From Anoxynatronum buryatiense (GTDB lineage: Bacteria > Bacillota > Clostridia > Peptostreptococcales > Tindalliaceae), in NCBI RefSeq assembly GCF_900182905.1, contig NZ_FXUF01000005.1, positions 1 to 64,000 on the forward strand: a DNA stretch of 64,000 bases, written 5' to 3'. Every line of letters begins with the position of its first letter. Within the stretch, counting starts at the first letter, position 1. The notes under the pieces were generated by a model. It was not told the DNA's origin. It searched no databases and saw only the letters and a list, made by a program, of their open reading frames with translations. Positions 1 through 8,795 of this stretch are shown here, one piece after another. The translations under genes were made by a program, and so were the position numbers.

Positions 1-2
1 GT

Positions 3-116
3 GCCGGAGCCAGGGGCAATGTGATTCGTTTCCTGGTACCGCTGGTGATCACCGATGAGCAGCTGCAGGCGGGGCTGGATATTCTGGAGGCGGCTATCAA
101 AAAGGTATGTGACTAA
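3..116 (+). CDS. Class III aminotransferase, C-terminal end (partial)
   Basis: Only the last 37 codons are in the window; the gene begins to the left. The tail has the R-G-N-V-I-R-F-L-x-P-L pattern followed by I-T-D-E-Q-L and a closing helix. This is the usual C-terminus of PLP-dependent class III (ornithine/4-aminobutyrate type) aminotransferases, in which the Arg-Gly-Asn-Val stretch closes the small domain. The TAA stop is at 114-116. It lies 73 bases before the TRAP substrate-binding gene on the same strand, so transaminase and importer may share a transcript, and the importer's substrate could be an amino or keto acid. The family call rests on a short tail; the exact substrate cannot be read. 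Confidence 0.6.
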   Translation, partial: AGARGNVIRFLVPLVITDEQLQAGLDILEAAIKKVCD

Positions 117-149
117 CCAACAGCAGTGACGACTAACCAAAGCAGTGAT
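111..149 (+). repeat. Short imperfect tandem repeat
   Basis: A unit of about 20 bases, starting GACTAACCAA and ending AGCAGTGA, occurs at 111-130 and again at 131-149. A further decayed start (GACTGACAAA) follows at about 150. It overlaps the aminotransferase stop codon and lies in the leader of the TRAP operon. No function is evident; replication slippage is the simplest origin. Confidence 0.5.
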
Positions 150-189
150 GACTGACAAACCTATCAAATTCAAGACAGGAGGAGTAAGA

Positions 190-1239
190 ATGATGAAAAA
201 GAATCTTGCAATTTTGATGTGTTGTGTTCTTGTTTTAAGCATGTTGGCTGGTTGTGGCGGTGGCGGTCAACAGCAGGCGGCAGCCGGAGGCGGTGGCACA
301 GACGCCGGTTCAAGCGCCGGTGCTGACGCCGAAACCTACACCATTCGTTTTGCTCACATTGAGAATGAATTCACTGCTGCAGCACAGGGTTGTCAGCTGT
401 TTAAGAAACATGTTGAAGAACTCAGCAACGGCAGAATCGTAGTGGATATCCTGGGCGCCGGTGCCCTGGGCGGCGAAAGAGAGATCGTTGAAAGCGTGAC
501 CATGGCCAACATCGAGGCCGGCATGGCCATGTCTTCACTCTTCAGCACCTACCTGCCCAACTGGGAAATTTTCGACCTTCCCTTTGTTTTCAAAGACAGA
601 GATGACTGGGCCGCCAAGGTTGACGGTGAGCTGGGTCAGATGCTGGCCGCCGAAACCGCCTCTATTAACATGAAAGTGCTCAGCTACTTTGACGGCGGCT
701 TCCGTTCCATTTCCAACACCAAACGACCCGTTGCCAGCATGGCCGATTTAAGCGGGCTTAAAGTGCGTGTGGGCGAATCCACTCTGCTGATCAATACCCA
801 GCAGGCTTTGGGCAGCAACCCCATTCCCATGTCCTTTGGTGAGATTTACACCGCCTTACAGCAGGGAACCATCGACGGTGTTGATACTTCCATTATCTAT
901 GTCATCGACGGTAATTTTCAGGAAGTGGCAGAGTATTGCACCGAGACCAACCATTCTGCCTTACAGATGGTCACTTTTATTAACCAGGATTTTTATAACA
1001 GCCTGCCTGCCGATCTGCAGGAAGCCGTGGATACCGCCGCTGCCAAGGCAACTGTCGAGCAGCGCGTGGCTGCAGTTGAAGCCGATCTGATGGCCATTGA
1101 GGTAATGGAAGAAGCCGGCATGCAGGTGGATCAGGCTTCTGCCGCATTCTCTGCCGAGATGATCGAAGCAGCAAAACCGGTGGTGGATGGCTACCGGGAT
1201 AAAATCGATGCAAGCGTGTTTGAAGCTGCCGGACTATAA
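190..1239 (+). CDS. dctP: TRAP transporter substrate-binding protein (DctP family)
   Basis: Extracytoplasmic solute receptor that captures a carboxylate-type ligand and delivers it to the DctQM permease. The 349-residue product has an N-terminal lysine cluster, a hydrophobic core and a lipobox ending L-A-G-C about 23 residues in, then a Gly/Ala-rich linker, so it is a lipoprotein. The mature part carries the DctP pattern: a G-L-K-V-R-V strand holding the ligand-binding arginine, the N-P-I-P-M-S-F-G-E-I-Y-T-A-L-Q-Q-G segment and the following D-G-V-D stretch. Start 190 is chosen over an upstream in-frame ATG at 145 because AGGAGG at 177-182 sits seven bases before it. It is first of a three-gene operon. 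The ligand is not predictable. Confidence 0.93.
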   Translation: MMKKNLAILMCCVLVLSMLAGCGGGGQQQAAAGGGGTDAGSSAGADAETYTIRFAHIENEFTAAAQGCQLFKKHVEELSNGRIVVDILGAGALGGEREIVESVTMANIEAGMAMSSLFSTYLPNWEIFDLPFVFKDRDDWAAKVDGELGQMLAAETASINMKVLSYFDGGFRSISNTKRPVASMADLSGLKVRVGESTLLINTQQALGSNPIPMSFGEIYTALQQGTIDGVDTSIIYVIDGNFQEVAEYCTETNHSALQMVTFINQDFYNSLPADLQEAVDTAAAKATVEQRVAAVEADLMAIEVMEEAGMQVDQASAAFSAEMIEAAKPVVDGYRDKIDASVFEAAGL

Positions 1240-1276
1240 ATAAACGGCAAGTACTCGCTTCTGTCTTCTGTTTCAG

Positions 1277-1328
1277 ATGATGGAATCCCAATGCCGCACG
1301 CATCGTCAGCGGCATGGGATTCCATCAT
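1277..1328 (+). promoter_or_regulatory. Intercistronic stem-loop between dctP and dctQ
   Basis: Arms at 1277-1297 and 1309-1328 are complementary over 20 base pairs with one bulged A and an 11-base loop. No T-run follows, so this is not a standard terminator. Its place directly after the binding-protein gene suggests 3'-end protection or partial attenuation that keeps dctP mRNA in excess over the permease genes. The role is inferred; the stem is directly visible. Confidence 0.75.
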
Positions 1329-1368
1329 TATGATGACAAGGCCGAAACTTGCTGGGGAGGTATCCACG

Positions 1369-1905
1369 TTGATCGGTAAATTTGGAAAACTATTTAACCA
1401 AATGGAATACTACGCACTGATTACTGCTTTGTCAGTCATGGTCATCGTCATCTTTTCTCAGGTGGTGATGCGTTATGTCTTCAATAATTCATTATCCTGG
1501 TCGGAAGAGTTCGCCAGGTATCTGTTCGTTTGGTTTTCATGGATGGGCGTGAGCGCAGGGGTCAAAGGCAAAGAGCATCTCAAGGTGGAACTGCTGGCAG
1601 AGGCGCTGGGCAAACGAGGGTTTCTCAACGCCAAAGAAGTTCTCAGCATCATTGTCTCGCTGGTTTGGCTGGTAACCACGTTGATTGTTGCCTACTACGG
1701 CATTCAGGTTGTTCAGATGCAAATGAAGCTGAGTGTGGTCACGCCTGCCATGAGAATGCCGGTATGGATCGGATATCTGTCAGTTCCCGCCTGCAGTATT
1801 GTGGTGGGTATTCGGCTTGTGGCAACTATTGTCGACAGTGTGAAAAAACTGCTGGGCTATGACAATACGGGGTTACCGGGCGGAGAAAGTGAGGTGGAAA
1901 GCTAA
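1369..1905 (+). CDS. dctQ: TRAP transporter small permease (DctQ family)
   Basis: Small membrane subunit of the tripartite carboxylate importer. The product has four predicted membrane helices and the family signature after helix 1-2: an R-Y-V-F-N-N-S-L-S-W-S-E-E-x-A-R-Y motif followed by F-x-W-x-x-x-x-G. I choose a TTG start at 1369, eight bases after GGGGAGG (1354-1360). The longer in-frame ATG at 1291 would put the N-terminus inside the intercistronic stem-loop and has no Shine-Dalgarno. The length of 178 residues fits the family. The stop overlaps the ATG of dctM by one base (TAATG), so the two are translationally coupled. Confidence 0.9.
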   Translation: MIGKFGKLFNQMEYYALITALSVMVIVIFSQVVMRYVFNNSLSWSEEFARYLFVWFSWMGVSAGVKGKEHLKVELLAEALGKRGFLNAKEVLSIIVSLVWLVTTLIVAYYGIQVVQMQMKLSVVTPAMRMPVWIGYLSVPACSIVVGIRLVATIVDSVKKLLGYDNTGLPGGESEVES

Positions 1906-3185
1906 TGGAAATACTGGCGATGTTTGGTGTCATGCTGCTGCTGATTGCCATCGGATTACCCATCGGCTATGCCATTGCCTCATCAACCATTTTCACCTTT
2001 GTCGTTTTTTCTTCCACTTCTTTACGCATCGTATCCCAGAATGCCTTTACAGGAATTGACTCTTTTGTGCTGATGGCGATTCCCTTCTTTATTCTGGCGG
2101 GGATTCTCATGAGTGCAGGCGGTGTCGCCAGAAGGCTTGTTGACATTGCCGATGCCTTTATCGGCTGGATCACCGGCGGGCTGGGAATGGCCTCCATTCT
2201 CACCGCAACCTTCTTCGGAGCCATTTCCGGTTCCGGGGCGGCAACGACTTCGGCTGTGGGTTCCCTGATGCTTCCCGAAATGAAGCGCAAAAAGTATGGT
2301 GATGAGTTCAGTGCAACGCTGATCGCTTCTGCAGGATCCATCGGCGTTATCATCCCCCCCAGTATTCCCTTTGTGGTTTACGGCGTTACCGTGGGTGTGA
2401 GTATCGGCGATCTTTTTCTAGCCGGTATTCCTGCGGGAATCAGCATGTGCGTCGCGTTGATGGTTGCCTGCTACCTGATCTCCAAAAAGAAGGGTTACAG
2501 AGGCAGCGACACCAAGCCATCCATTAAAAATATTGCCCACACGCTGAAGGATGGCATCTGGGCGTTATTTGCTCCCGTCATCATTCTTGGGGGGATTTAT
2601 TCCGGCATCTTCACACCTACTGAATCGGCTGTGGTTGCAGTGGTGTATTCCCTTATTATTGGCACTTTTGTTTATAAGGAACTGACCCTTGTCAAGCTGA
2701 AAGAGTCCTTTTATACAGCAGCTGTTCTCAATGGGGTCATCGTCTTTATCATCGGTTTTTCCGGTGCCATGGCAAAATATCTGGCCCTTGAAAATGTACC
2801 ACAGCGGGTTAGCCAGGGGATTCTATCACTGACAGATAATCCGATTTTAATTCTGCTGATTATTAATGTCTTTTTAATGGTCGTGGGAATGCTCATCGAT
2901 AATATCCCCGCCATCATCATCCTTTCACCCATCTTTCTGCCGGTGGTGCAAAGTGTGGGTGTCACACCCCTGCAGTTTGGGGTGATTATGGTGTTGAACC
3001 TGGCCATCGGTTATGTGACGCCGCCTTATGGAACAACTCTTTTTGTGGCTTCGGCCATCTCGAAAATCTCCGTTGACAGGTTGTCCCGGTATGCCATCAT
3101 CTTTACCTTGGTGCTCTGTGTGCCTCTGGCTCTGGTGACGTACTGGCCCTGGTTCACAAATGGTTTTGTCGCTCTGTTCAAATAG
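1905..3185 (+). CDS. dctM: TRAP transporter large permease (DctM family)
   Basis: Large permease, 426 residues, with about twelve hydrophobic helices. It drives solute entry with the sodium or proton gradient together with DctQ and DctP. Typical DctM features are visible: the G-A-I-S-G-S-G-A-A-T-T-S-A-V-G loop near residues 104-118, the G-x-I-I-P-P-S-I-P helical hairpin, F-T-P-T-E-S-A near residue 235, and the second hairpin ending in G-Y-V-T-P-P-Y-G-T-T-L-F. The start overlaps the dctQ stop by one base. A rho-independent terminator follows 35 bases after the stop, closing the operon. Length and motifs are normal, with no sign of damage. Confidence 0.95.
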   Translation: MEILAMFGVMLLLIAIGLPIGYAIASSTIFTFVVFSSTSLRIVSQNAFTGIDSFVLMAIPFFILAGILMSAGGVARRLVDIADAFIGWITGGLGMASILTATFFGAISGSGAATTSAVGSLMLPEMKRKKYGDEFSATLIASAGSIGVIIPPSIPFVVYGVTVGVSIGDLFLAGIPAGISMCVALMVACYLISKKKGYRGSDTKPSIKNIAHTLKDGIWALFAPVIILGGIYSGIFTPTESAVVAVVYSLIIGTFVYKELTLVKLKESFYTAAVLNGVIVFIIGFSGAMAKYLALENVPQRVSQGILSLTDNPILILLIINVFLMVVGMLIDNIPAIIILSPIFLPVVQSVGVTPLQFGVIMVLNLAIGYVTPPYGTTLFVASAISKISVDRLSRYAIIFTLVLCVPLALVTYWPWFTNGFVALFK

Positions 3186-3220
3186 ACTCTCCGGCTGAAA
3201 ACACCTGCGCCATAGAAAAA

Positions 3221-3257
3221 GCCCCTTCAGGCATTTTTTCCTGAAAGGGCTTTTTTA
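3221..3257 (+). terminator. Rho-independent terminator of the dctPQM operon
   Basis: GCCC(C)TTCAGG pairs with CCTGAAAGGGC around a T-rich loop, followed by six T and preceded by five A. Because the flanks are A-run and T-run, it can also end the converging aminotransferase transcript (stop at 3298). Confidence 0.85.
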
Positions 3258-3297
3258 TGTGGCTGTTTGATGGCGGTTTGATGTTTGCCAGACAGGG

Positions 3298-4545
3298 TTA
3301 TCCGTTCACCTTGTCAATGGCTTTTTTAATGAGGCGGGCAGACTGGCGGCATTTCTCAACAGAAACGGCGCAGGCTGCAAAGCGGAGACCTTTGGCCATG
3401 GGCAGCAGGAAAAGATAGTCTTTGGTAAGTTCTTCTGACACCTTGGCCGGGTTTTCGCAGGGAATGGTGATGAAGAAGCCCGCCCGGTAAGGGAAGATAT
3501 TCAGACCCACTTCTGCAGCTTCATCCACGAAAGCTCTGGCCCGGTCGAACATCAGCTTCGAAAAACCAGCCCGTTCGGCTTCCACTTTTTCCAGCAGGGC
3601 CGGGTCACCGTAAACTTTGGCCAGTACCCGCTGGGCACCCCGGGTGCCGTTGGACCAGACAGCCCGGTTAGAGAAGGCGGCAGTGGATTCAAATTCATCG
3701 GCCACTTCTTCACTGCTGCTGACGCAGAGAAGGGCACCACTGCGCAGGCCATAGAAGGTGAAGGCTTTGGACATGCTGTAGCCGATGAGAATCAGCAGGT
3801 TTTGCGGCAGGTTTTCAAACTGCTTCATGAAGCCCCGGGAGGTTTTCATGTCGCCGGCAAAATCGATGTAGGCGATGTCTACATAGAGGATCACTTTTTT
3901 GCTCTGGTGCTCCACCACATTGCTGAGGAATGTCAGTACCTGCTGCCATTCTTCGTCGGTGAGGCTGTAGCCGGTGGGGTTATGGGCAGGGGTGTTCAGT
4001 ACCACCAGCACCCGCTCCTGATGGTCGGCCAGCTCTTGCACCTTTTCTTTAAAAGAGGCCAGATTGAAGGCTTTTTTCTCATCAAACAAGGTGAATGTGG
4101 TCATTTTGCGCCCATGCTCTTCGGCAATGGTGCGGTAGGGAGCCCAGAACCAGTCACTAGTCAGCAGGGTTTCACCGGGTTCCATGTAATTCCACACGGC
4201 ATGACGAATACCGCCGGTACCACCGGGGGTGGCAACCCCTCGAATGTGCCCTTTGGGTCGGTAGTCGCGGAATACTGCTGTTTTGGCTGCTTCCAGAAAT
4301 TCCGGCAGGCCGGCAATGGGGGCATAGGCAGCAATTTCAGCATCGGGAAGGTTCTTGAAGGCTTCCATGGCAGTCTGCATGATGGAGAGACTGCCATCAT
4401 CTTCCAGCAGAGCGCCGATGGTGGAGTTGATCACCTGATCAGCCCCCACTTTTTTGGCGGCTTCCTGGGCCTTACGATTGGCTGCAAATACCTTGTCTTC
4501 TTCTGCCGGTCTTTTTGAATGGGGGGCAACAACAGAAACACTCAT
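3298..4545 (-). CDS. PLP-dependent class I/II aminotransferase (aromatic/aspartate type)
   Basis: Cytosolic fold-type I aminotransferase of 415 residues. Visible landmarks are the Y-x-P-I-A-G-L-P-E-F near residue 80, the N-T-P-A-H-N-P-T-G-Y motif that positions the cofactor, Y-V-D-I-A-Y containing the cofactor-binding Asp and Tyr, and G-Y-S-M-S-K-A-F-T with the Schiff-base lysine near residue 265. The A-H-N-P-T-G wording resembles the tyrosine/aspartate aminotransferase branch. The ATG at 4545 follows AGGAGG by seven bases and is preferred over an ATG six codons upstream. It is a single gene, 93 bases 5' of which (on this strand) nothing but the kinase stop is found. The amino-acid specificity is not certain. 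Confidence 0.85.
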   Translation of the reverse strand: MSVSVVAPHSKRPAEEDKVFAANRKAQEAAKKVGADQVINSTIGALLEDDGSLSIMQTAMEAFKNLPDAEIAAYAPIAGLPEFLEAAKTAVFRDYRPKGHIRGVATPGGTGGIRHAVWNYMEPGETLLTSDWFWAPYRTIAEEHGRKMTTFTLFDEKKAFNLASFKEKVQELADHQERVLVVLNTPAHNPTGYSLTDEEWQQVLTFLSNVVEHQSKKVILYVDIAYIDFAGDMKTSRGFMKQFENLPQNLLILIGYSMSKAFTFYGLRSGALLCVSSSEEVADEFESTAAFSNRAVWSNGTRGAQRVLAKVYGDPALLEKVEAERAGFSKLMFDRARAFVDEAAEVGLNIFPYRAGFFITIPCENPAKVSEELTKDYLFLLPMAKGLRFAACAVSVEKCRQSARLIKKAIDKVNG

Positions 4546-4615
4546 ATCTTTTCCTCCTTGCAATGACTGTAATGGTTGCTATTAACTCTCATCATAACAT
4601 GGGAAAGGCACCTTG

Positions 4616-6451
4616 TCACCTGGAAGATGGCAGCTGAAAGGGCATCAGCAGACTAAACCGGCTGCCTTTGCCCAGGGTGCTTGTCACCGTGAGGCTGCCA
4701 CCCATTTTATCTGCCAGCTGTTTGCTGATACACAGGCCCAGCCCAGAGCCGCCGTAGTGGCGGCCGATGTCGGCAGATGCCTGCTGGTAACAGTCAAAAA
4801 CTTTCTTTTGGGCCTCTTCAGGAATGCCAATGCCGGTATCTGTGACGTCGAACCGCACCCAGCACACGGGTGTTTCAGAAACGGCATCATTGAATGCTTC
4901 ACCGAAGGCCGGCTGGGGCGGTGTTGCCAGATTAATCTGCATGGTGACGCTTCCCTGCCGGGTAAATTTGATGGCATTGCTCAACAGGTTGGTGATGATC
5001 TGCTCCAGTCGCAGGGAATCTCCCACCAGTGTTCGAGGCACCTGGGGATGGATATGCAGCTTATAGGCCAGGTTTTTGTGCCCGGCCTGGTGGTGATGAA
5101 GGCTCCACACCCGCTCCACCATAGATGCCAGATCGAAGGGGTATGGGTTTAGAAGCAGTTTGCCGCTTTCCATGCGGGAAAAATCCAGCAGGCCGTTGAG
5201 CAGCATCAGCATGGTCTGGGTGGAATGCTTCATTAAATCCAGCGAACTGCGCTTTTCCTCATTGGTCTCATCCAGCAGCATCAGGTCAATTAGGCCGGTG
5301 AGGGCGCTCATGGGATTTTTCAGATCATGGCTCAGGCTGGCAAAGAGCAGGTCTTTCTGTTGGTTGGCCTGCTCCGCTTTTCGCCGTTCTTCTTCCATTT
5401 CTTCCATGGCCAGCAACCGGGTTTCTTTTAGATGAACACTGCGTTCCAACCGCCGGGCATTATTGCGGATAAGTTCGTTGTTTTTTCGCAAGTCCTCTTC
5501 CATCTGCTTCTGCCGGGTGATGTCGATGTGGGTGCCAACAAGTCGCAGCGACGAACCGGCAGCGTCTTTTTCTACCACCTTCCCCCGGCTGAGAATCCAC
5601 CGGTACTGTCCATTTTTGTGTCTCATGCGGAAGGTCTGGTTGATTTGCCCGTGGTGGCCGTTGATGAACCGATCGACTTTTTCCAGCACCCGTTTTCGAT
5701 CCTCCGGGTGGAGGAGTTCATTGAAAAACCGGCGGAGCACTGCAATTTCTTCCAGTTCATACCCCAGCATGGCCGCCCAGGGGCGGGTGACATAGAGTTC
5801 ATTGGTGATATTGTTAAGATCCCACACGCCGACTTCACTGCTTTCAAGGGCATCCCGCCACCGGCGCTCCTGCTTTTTCAAATCTTCCGTAGCCTGCTCC
5901 TGAAGCAGCATCATTCCCGCGTAGGATTGGAAAAATTGCCTTGTTTGATGGTCGGGAGGTGTATGATCCGGATCAAGGACGAGCAACAGTTCCCCCAAAG
6001 GCCCTTCCGGACCCTGAAGAACCAGCTGGCATACCGAATGGGGGATTAATTCATTCAGCAGGCGGTGACTGATTTCAGGCGAAAATGGAAATATTTCAAG
6101 GATTTCTTCCACTGTCAACACCAGCATGCTTTCTTTTTCAAGACGCTTGACCAATGCTTCATTTCGGGGCCACAACAGGTGCTGATCTTCCAATAGATCA
6201 AGCTTGATCCCCATTTCTTCCAGGTGCTGCAGCAACCCGGGCTCTCCGTTGACTGCCAGCGTTCGGGAAAGGGGTGCATCGGGCAGATACTGTTGCAGCA
6301 TGGCAAAAGGAGCCTCCAGGGCTTTGCAGACCATCTCCAGAAACAGCCGGTACCGTTCTTCAGCTGTGGCGGCGATCATGGACTGCTGCTGATAGATGCT
6401 CATCAGTTGGATGCTGCGCTGAAAGGGTGAGACGGCTGTATTGGCTTCCAA
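4616..6451 (-). CDS. Cytosolic PAS-domain sensor histidine kinase
   Basis: The 611-residue product has no membrane segment. Residues about 30-185 form a GAF-like sensory region. A PAS/PAC domain covers about 196-320 (M-L-G-Y-E-L-E-E-I and the closing V-G-T-H-I-D-I-T), followed by a coiled-coil linker. HisKA has S-L-S-H-D-L-K-N-P with phosphoacceptor His375. The HATPase domain shows N-L-L-S-N-A-I-K-F-T, D-T-G-I-G-I-P and G-G-S-G-L-G-L boxes. The start is TTG at 6449-6451, since the nearby ATG is out of frame; AAAGGA lies nine bases upstream. No response regulator is adjacent, so this is an orphan kinase. It precedes nothing in its operon except the aminotransferase 70 bases on. Confidence 0.88.
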   Translation of the reverse strand: MEANTAVSPFQRSIQLMSIYQQQSMIAATAEERYRLFLEMVCKALEAPFAMLQQYLPDAPLSRTLAVNGEPGLLQHLEEMGIKLDLLEDQHLLWPRNEALVKRLEKESMLVLTVEEILEIFPFSPEISHRLLNELIPHSVCQLVLQGPEGPLGELLLVLDPDHTPPDHQTRQFFQSYAGMMLLQEQATEDLKKQERRWRDALESSEVGVWDLNNITNELYVTRPWAAMLGYELEEIAVLRRFFNELLHPEDRKRVLEKVDRFINGHHGQINQTFRMRHKNGQYRWILSRGKVVEKDAAGSSLRLVGTHIDITRQKQMEEDLRKNNELIRNNARRLERSVHLKETRLLAMEEMEEERRKAEQANQQKDLLFASLSHDLKNPMSALTGLIDLMLLDETNEEKRSSLDLMKHSTQTMLMLLNGLLDFSRMESGKLLLNPYPFDLASMVERVWSLHHHQAGHKNLAYKLHIHPQVPRTLVGDSLRLEQIITNLLSNAIKFTRQGSVTMQINLATPPQPAFGEAFNDAVSETPVCWVRFDVTDTGIGIPEEAQKKVFDCYQQASADIGRHYGGSGLGLCISKQLADKMGGSLTVTSTLGKGSRFSLLMPFQLPSSR

Positions 6452-6545
6452 TGGGCATCGTCCTTTCTCCGGGTTTTGAGAGGGCGGCGTATTACCGAAA
6501 TAAGGTGCATCATCTGAGATCGATGGACCGTCAATGGGTGGTGTA

Positions 6546-8201
6546 TCATCGGGGGAAAGTCATGGCTTTCATAAAGGCCTGCTGAAAGCAGGGGCTGGTG
6601 GATAAATTCAACGTGGTGGCCAGTTGCCGGATGTGCTGCAGCTTTTCCGGTGCCTTCGGGTCTGTCAGCAGATCGGCCGCACCTGCCAGTGAGGTGTTGC
6701 CGGCAATGATCACCTTTCCCGCCAGCGGCGAAGGCAGCAGTCCCATGGCCAGAGCGCTGGAAAGGTTCAACCGGCTGCCGAACCCACCGGCCAGGTACAC
6801 CCGTTGCACAGCTTCCATGGGAATGGCGGCAGTCTCCAGCAGGCAGTGAATCCCTGCCCGTATGGCGGCGGTGGCCAGCTGCACTTCCCGAATGTCCTTT
6901 TGGGTTACCTGTATGGGCGGCACATCCGGTAAAGCTGCCAGTGTCACAGCGTTCCCCTGAAAGCGTGACGCCAGACGGCCGGTGGCGTCGATCCATCCGT
7001 GACGCAGGCCTTCCGCCACCAGATCCACCACCCCTGAGCCGCAAATACCCGTTGGGGGCTGGTCATCGATGGTTTTCAGGTGAAAGGTGTCTGCTTCCCA
7101 GGTCAGGGCATGAATGGCACCGGAAACCCCGGCCATGCCGCAGGAAAGGCTGCCCCCCTCGAAGGCGGGGCCGGCGGCAGTGGCGGTGGCGGTGAATCCG
7201 TGACGGTTTCCCACCACCATTTCACCGTTGGTGCCGATATCCACCAACAGGCTGACTGCCTCTGATTCATGGAGCCTGGTATGATAAATGCCGGCGGTAA
7301 TGTCTGCCCCCACAAAAGCGTCCAGCCCCGGCAGGAGCGTCACCGGACATCGGATTTTTTCGCTGCAAAAAAGCTGCTGAAAAGGAATGGTGGCCATGTC
7401 AAGGGTGACCGGCGTAAAGGGGTGTTGGCCCATCCCTGCCGGTGACAGTTCCTGCAGCAGGTGGAGCATAGTGGTGTTGCCGGCGATGGCAATGGCGGTG
7501 ATGGAAATCTCCGACAGGCCCCAGGTGAGGTTGGCCATTCCCTCTACCAGGTCTTCCTGAATCAGGGCGGCCATGGCTTTCAGATGACCCTGGGAAGCTT
7601 GCTGAATGCGGGTGACCACATCGGCCCCATACTGCTGCTGCCGGTTTATTCGGGAGTCTTCCCGCAGAATGGCGCCGTTTTGCCGGTCCACCAGGCGAAA
7701 GCCCAGGGTAGTGGTACCCAGATCGATGGCGATGCCTGTATCCCGGCGTGGTGAGGCAGACTGCGATGGGGAGGATGCCATGGATGGCTGCTTCATCCAT
7801 TCAGGTGTATCATTTGATGTTTTCCTCTCGCCTGGTTCTGGAAATTCCGGAGATGCCATTGAGTTGGCAGATTCCCAAGGCTCCGGCAGCCGGGGCACCT
7901 GTAAGGTCACTTCATGTGAATCGGCAGCACCGCCTGTGCTGATGGTTTTGCCTGTCATCTGACAGGCCAGCCGCCAGCCTTCCTGAAGCTGCTGCCGGGT
8001 AAAGTGCTGTTCATCGGCAGTGGTGGGCGGCCAGGCACCGGCCGTTGCCAGAATGGCACACTTGCCGCAACGCCCTGTTCCTCCACAAGGGGCGGACAGA
8101 GTCTGGCCTGCCTGCTGAAGAGCCTGCAGAAGTGTTTGATCTGGCATCAGTTGAATGTCGTGCTGTTTTCCGCCGGGTTGGCGAAGAAGAATGGTTGTCA
8201 T
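6546..8201 (-). CDS. Ferredoxin-ASKHA ATPase, RACo/RamA-like corrinoid-protein activator
   Basis: 551 residues. The N-terminal 2Fe-2S ferredoxin domain has Cys39-x5-Cys45-x2-Cys48 and Cys80. A Ser/Pro-rich linker (about 95-150) leads to an ASKHA ATPase domain: a D-L-G-T-T-T phosphate loop near residue 160, the V-D-I-G-T-N-G-E-M second loop, and A-G-G-F-G-S near 500. This is the layout of the DUF4445 family, which reductively activates Co(II) corrinoid proteins of methyltransferase systems using ATP. No corrinoid protein or methyltransferase is present in the window, so the partner must be elsewhere. The start is ATG at 8201 with a modest AGGAA six bases upstream. The upstream gap is long and may hold its promoter. 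Confidence 0.85.
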   Translation of the reverse strand: MTTILLRQPGGKQHDIQLMPDQTLLQALQQAGQTLSAPCGGTGRCGKCAILATAGAWPPTTADEQHFTRQQLQEGWRLACQMTGKTISTGGAADSHEVTLQVPRLPEPWESANSMASPEFPEPGERKTSNDTPEWMKQPSMASSPSQSASPRRDTGIAIDLGTTTLGFRLVDRQNGAILREDSRINRQQQYGADVVTRIQQASQGHLKAMAALIQEDLVEGMANLTWGLSEISITAIAIAGNTTMLHLLQELSPAGMGQHPFTPVTLDMATIPFQQLFCSEKIRCPVTLLPGLDAFVGADITAGIYHTRLHESEAVSLLVDIGTNGEMVVGNRHGFTATATAAGPAFEGGSLSCGMAGVSGAIHALTWEADTFHLKTIDDQPPTGICGSGVVDLVAEGLRHGWIDATGRLASRFQGNAVTLAALPDVPPIQVTQKDIREVQLATAAIRAGIHCLLETAAIPMEAVQRVYLAGGFGSRLNLSSALAMGLLPSPLAGKVIIAGNTSLAGAADLLTDPKAPEKLQHIRQLATTLNLSTSPCFQQAFMKAMTFPR

Positions 8202-8795
8202 GAATTCCTGTCAACTCTCTTTATATACGTGGATTCGTTAAGATGGCGGGTTTGCTTTAATGGAGTAATGCTCTAACTTTATATCATTGTAACCTACTTA
8301 ACATAAAATGTCTTCCCGTAAATAGTAACATATGTTATTTTTTTTGCAAGATCGGGGGTCTTGCAGTTTGAACCTGCCCCATCATGAAACGGACTGATTA
8401 TTGTACACCTGGTGTGGTATCTATTCAATAACCCCTCGCGAACCCTCTTTGGGGACTCTGACTGAGATGACACATGTCATCGAAAAGAGTGGATTTTTTT
8501 GATTGAAGTTGTTGTTTATTTGTGTTGTAATATAGAATGAATCACATAATTCCCCGCAACCTTCCCACCTGTCATGGGTTTATGAAGCGGCGCGGCAGAC
8601 ATGTGATATCATTATTTTGAGCTGGATGATCAACGCATTGGCATTCCAGCAGGAAAGGGGTATGTTTTTTGAGTAGAACTAGTTTAGTGGAGATTGTAAC
8701 AAACCGGGAGGTTTGTGCGGAATAGTCTCCCCATAACCTCCCAAAAAGGAACATTTCGTTTATAGGATTTGTTGACTTTTAGGAGGAGCATAAAA
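8202..8795. other. 594-base divergent intergenic region with palindromes
   Basis: No convincing gene is seen. It lies between divergent transcription units (ASKHA gene leftwards, RNHCP gene rightwards). A perfect 12-base palindrome TAACATATGTTA is at 8326-8337. A second, GATGACA-CA-TGTCATC, is at 8466-8481. A small stem GCAAGA/TCTTGC lies near 8346-8363. An 8-bp stem GGGAGGTT (8706-8713) pairs with AACCTCCC (8735-8742) in the leader of the RNHCP gene. The two palindromes look like dimeric-regulator operators, but the regulator is unknown. Confidence 0.5.

Noticed and set aside
8572-8754. 60-codon frame on the - strand in the 8.2-8.8 kb gap
   Set aside because: No Shine-Dalgarno, no family-like pattern, and it crosses the leader hairpin of the RNHCP gene.
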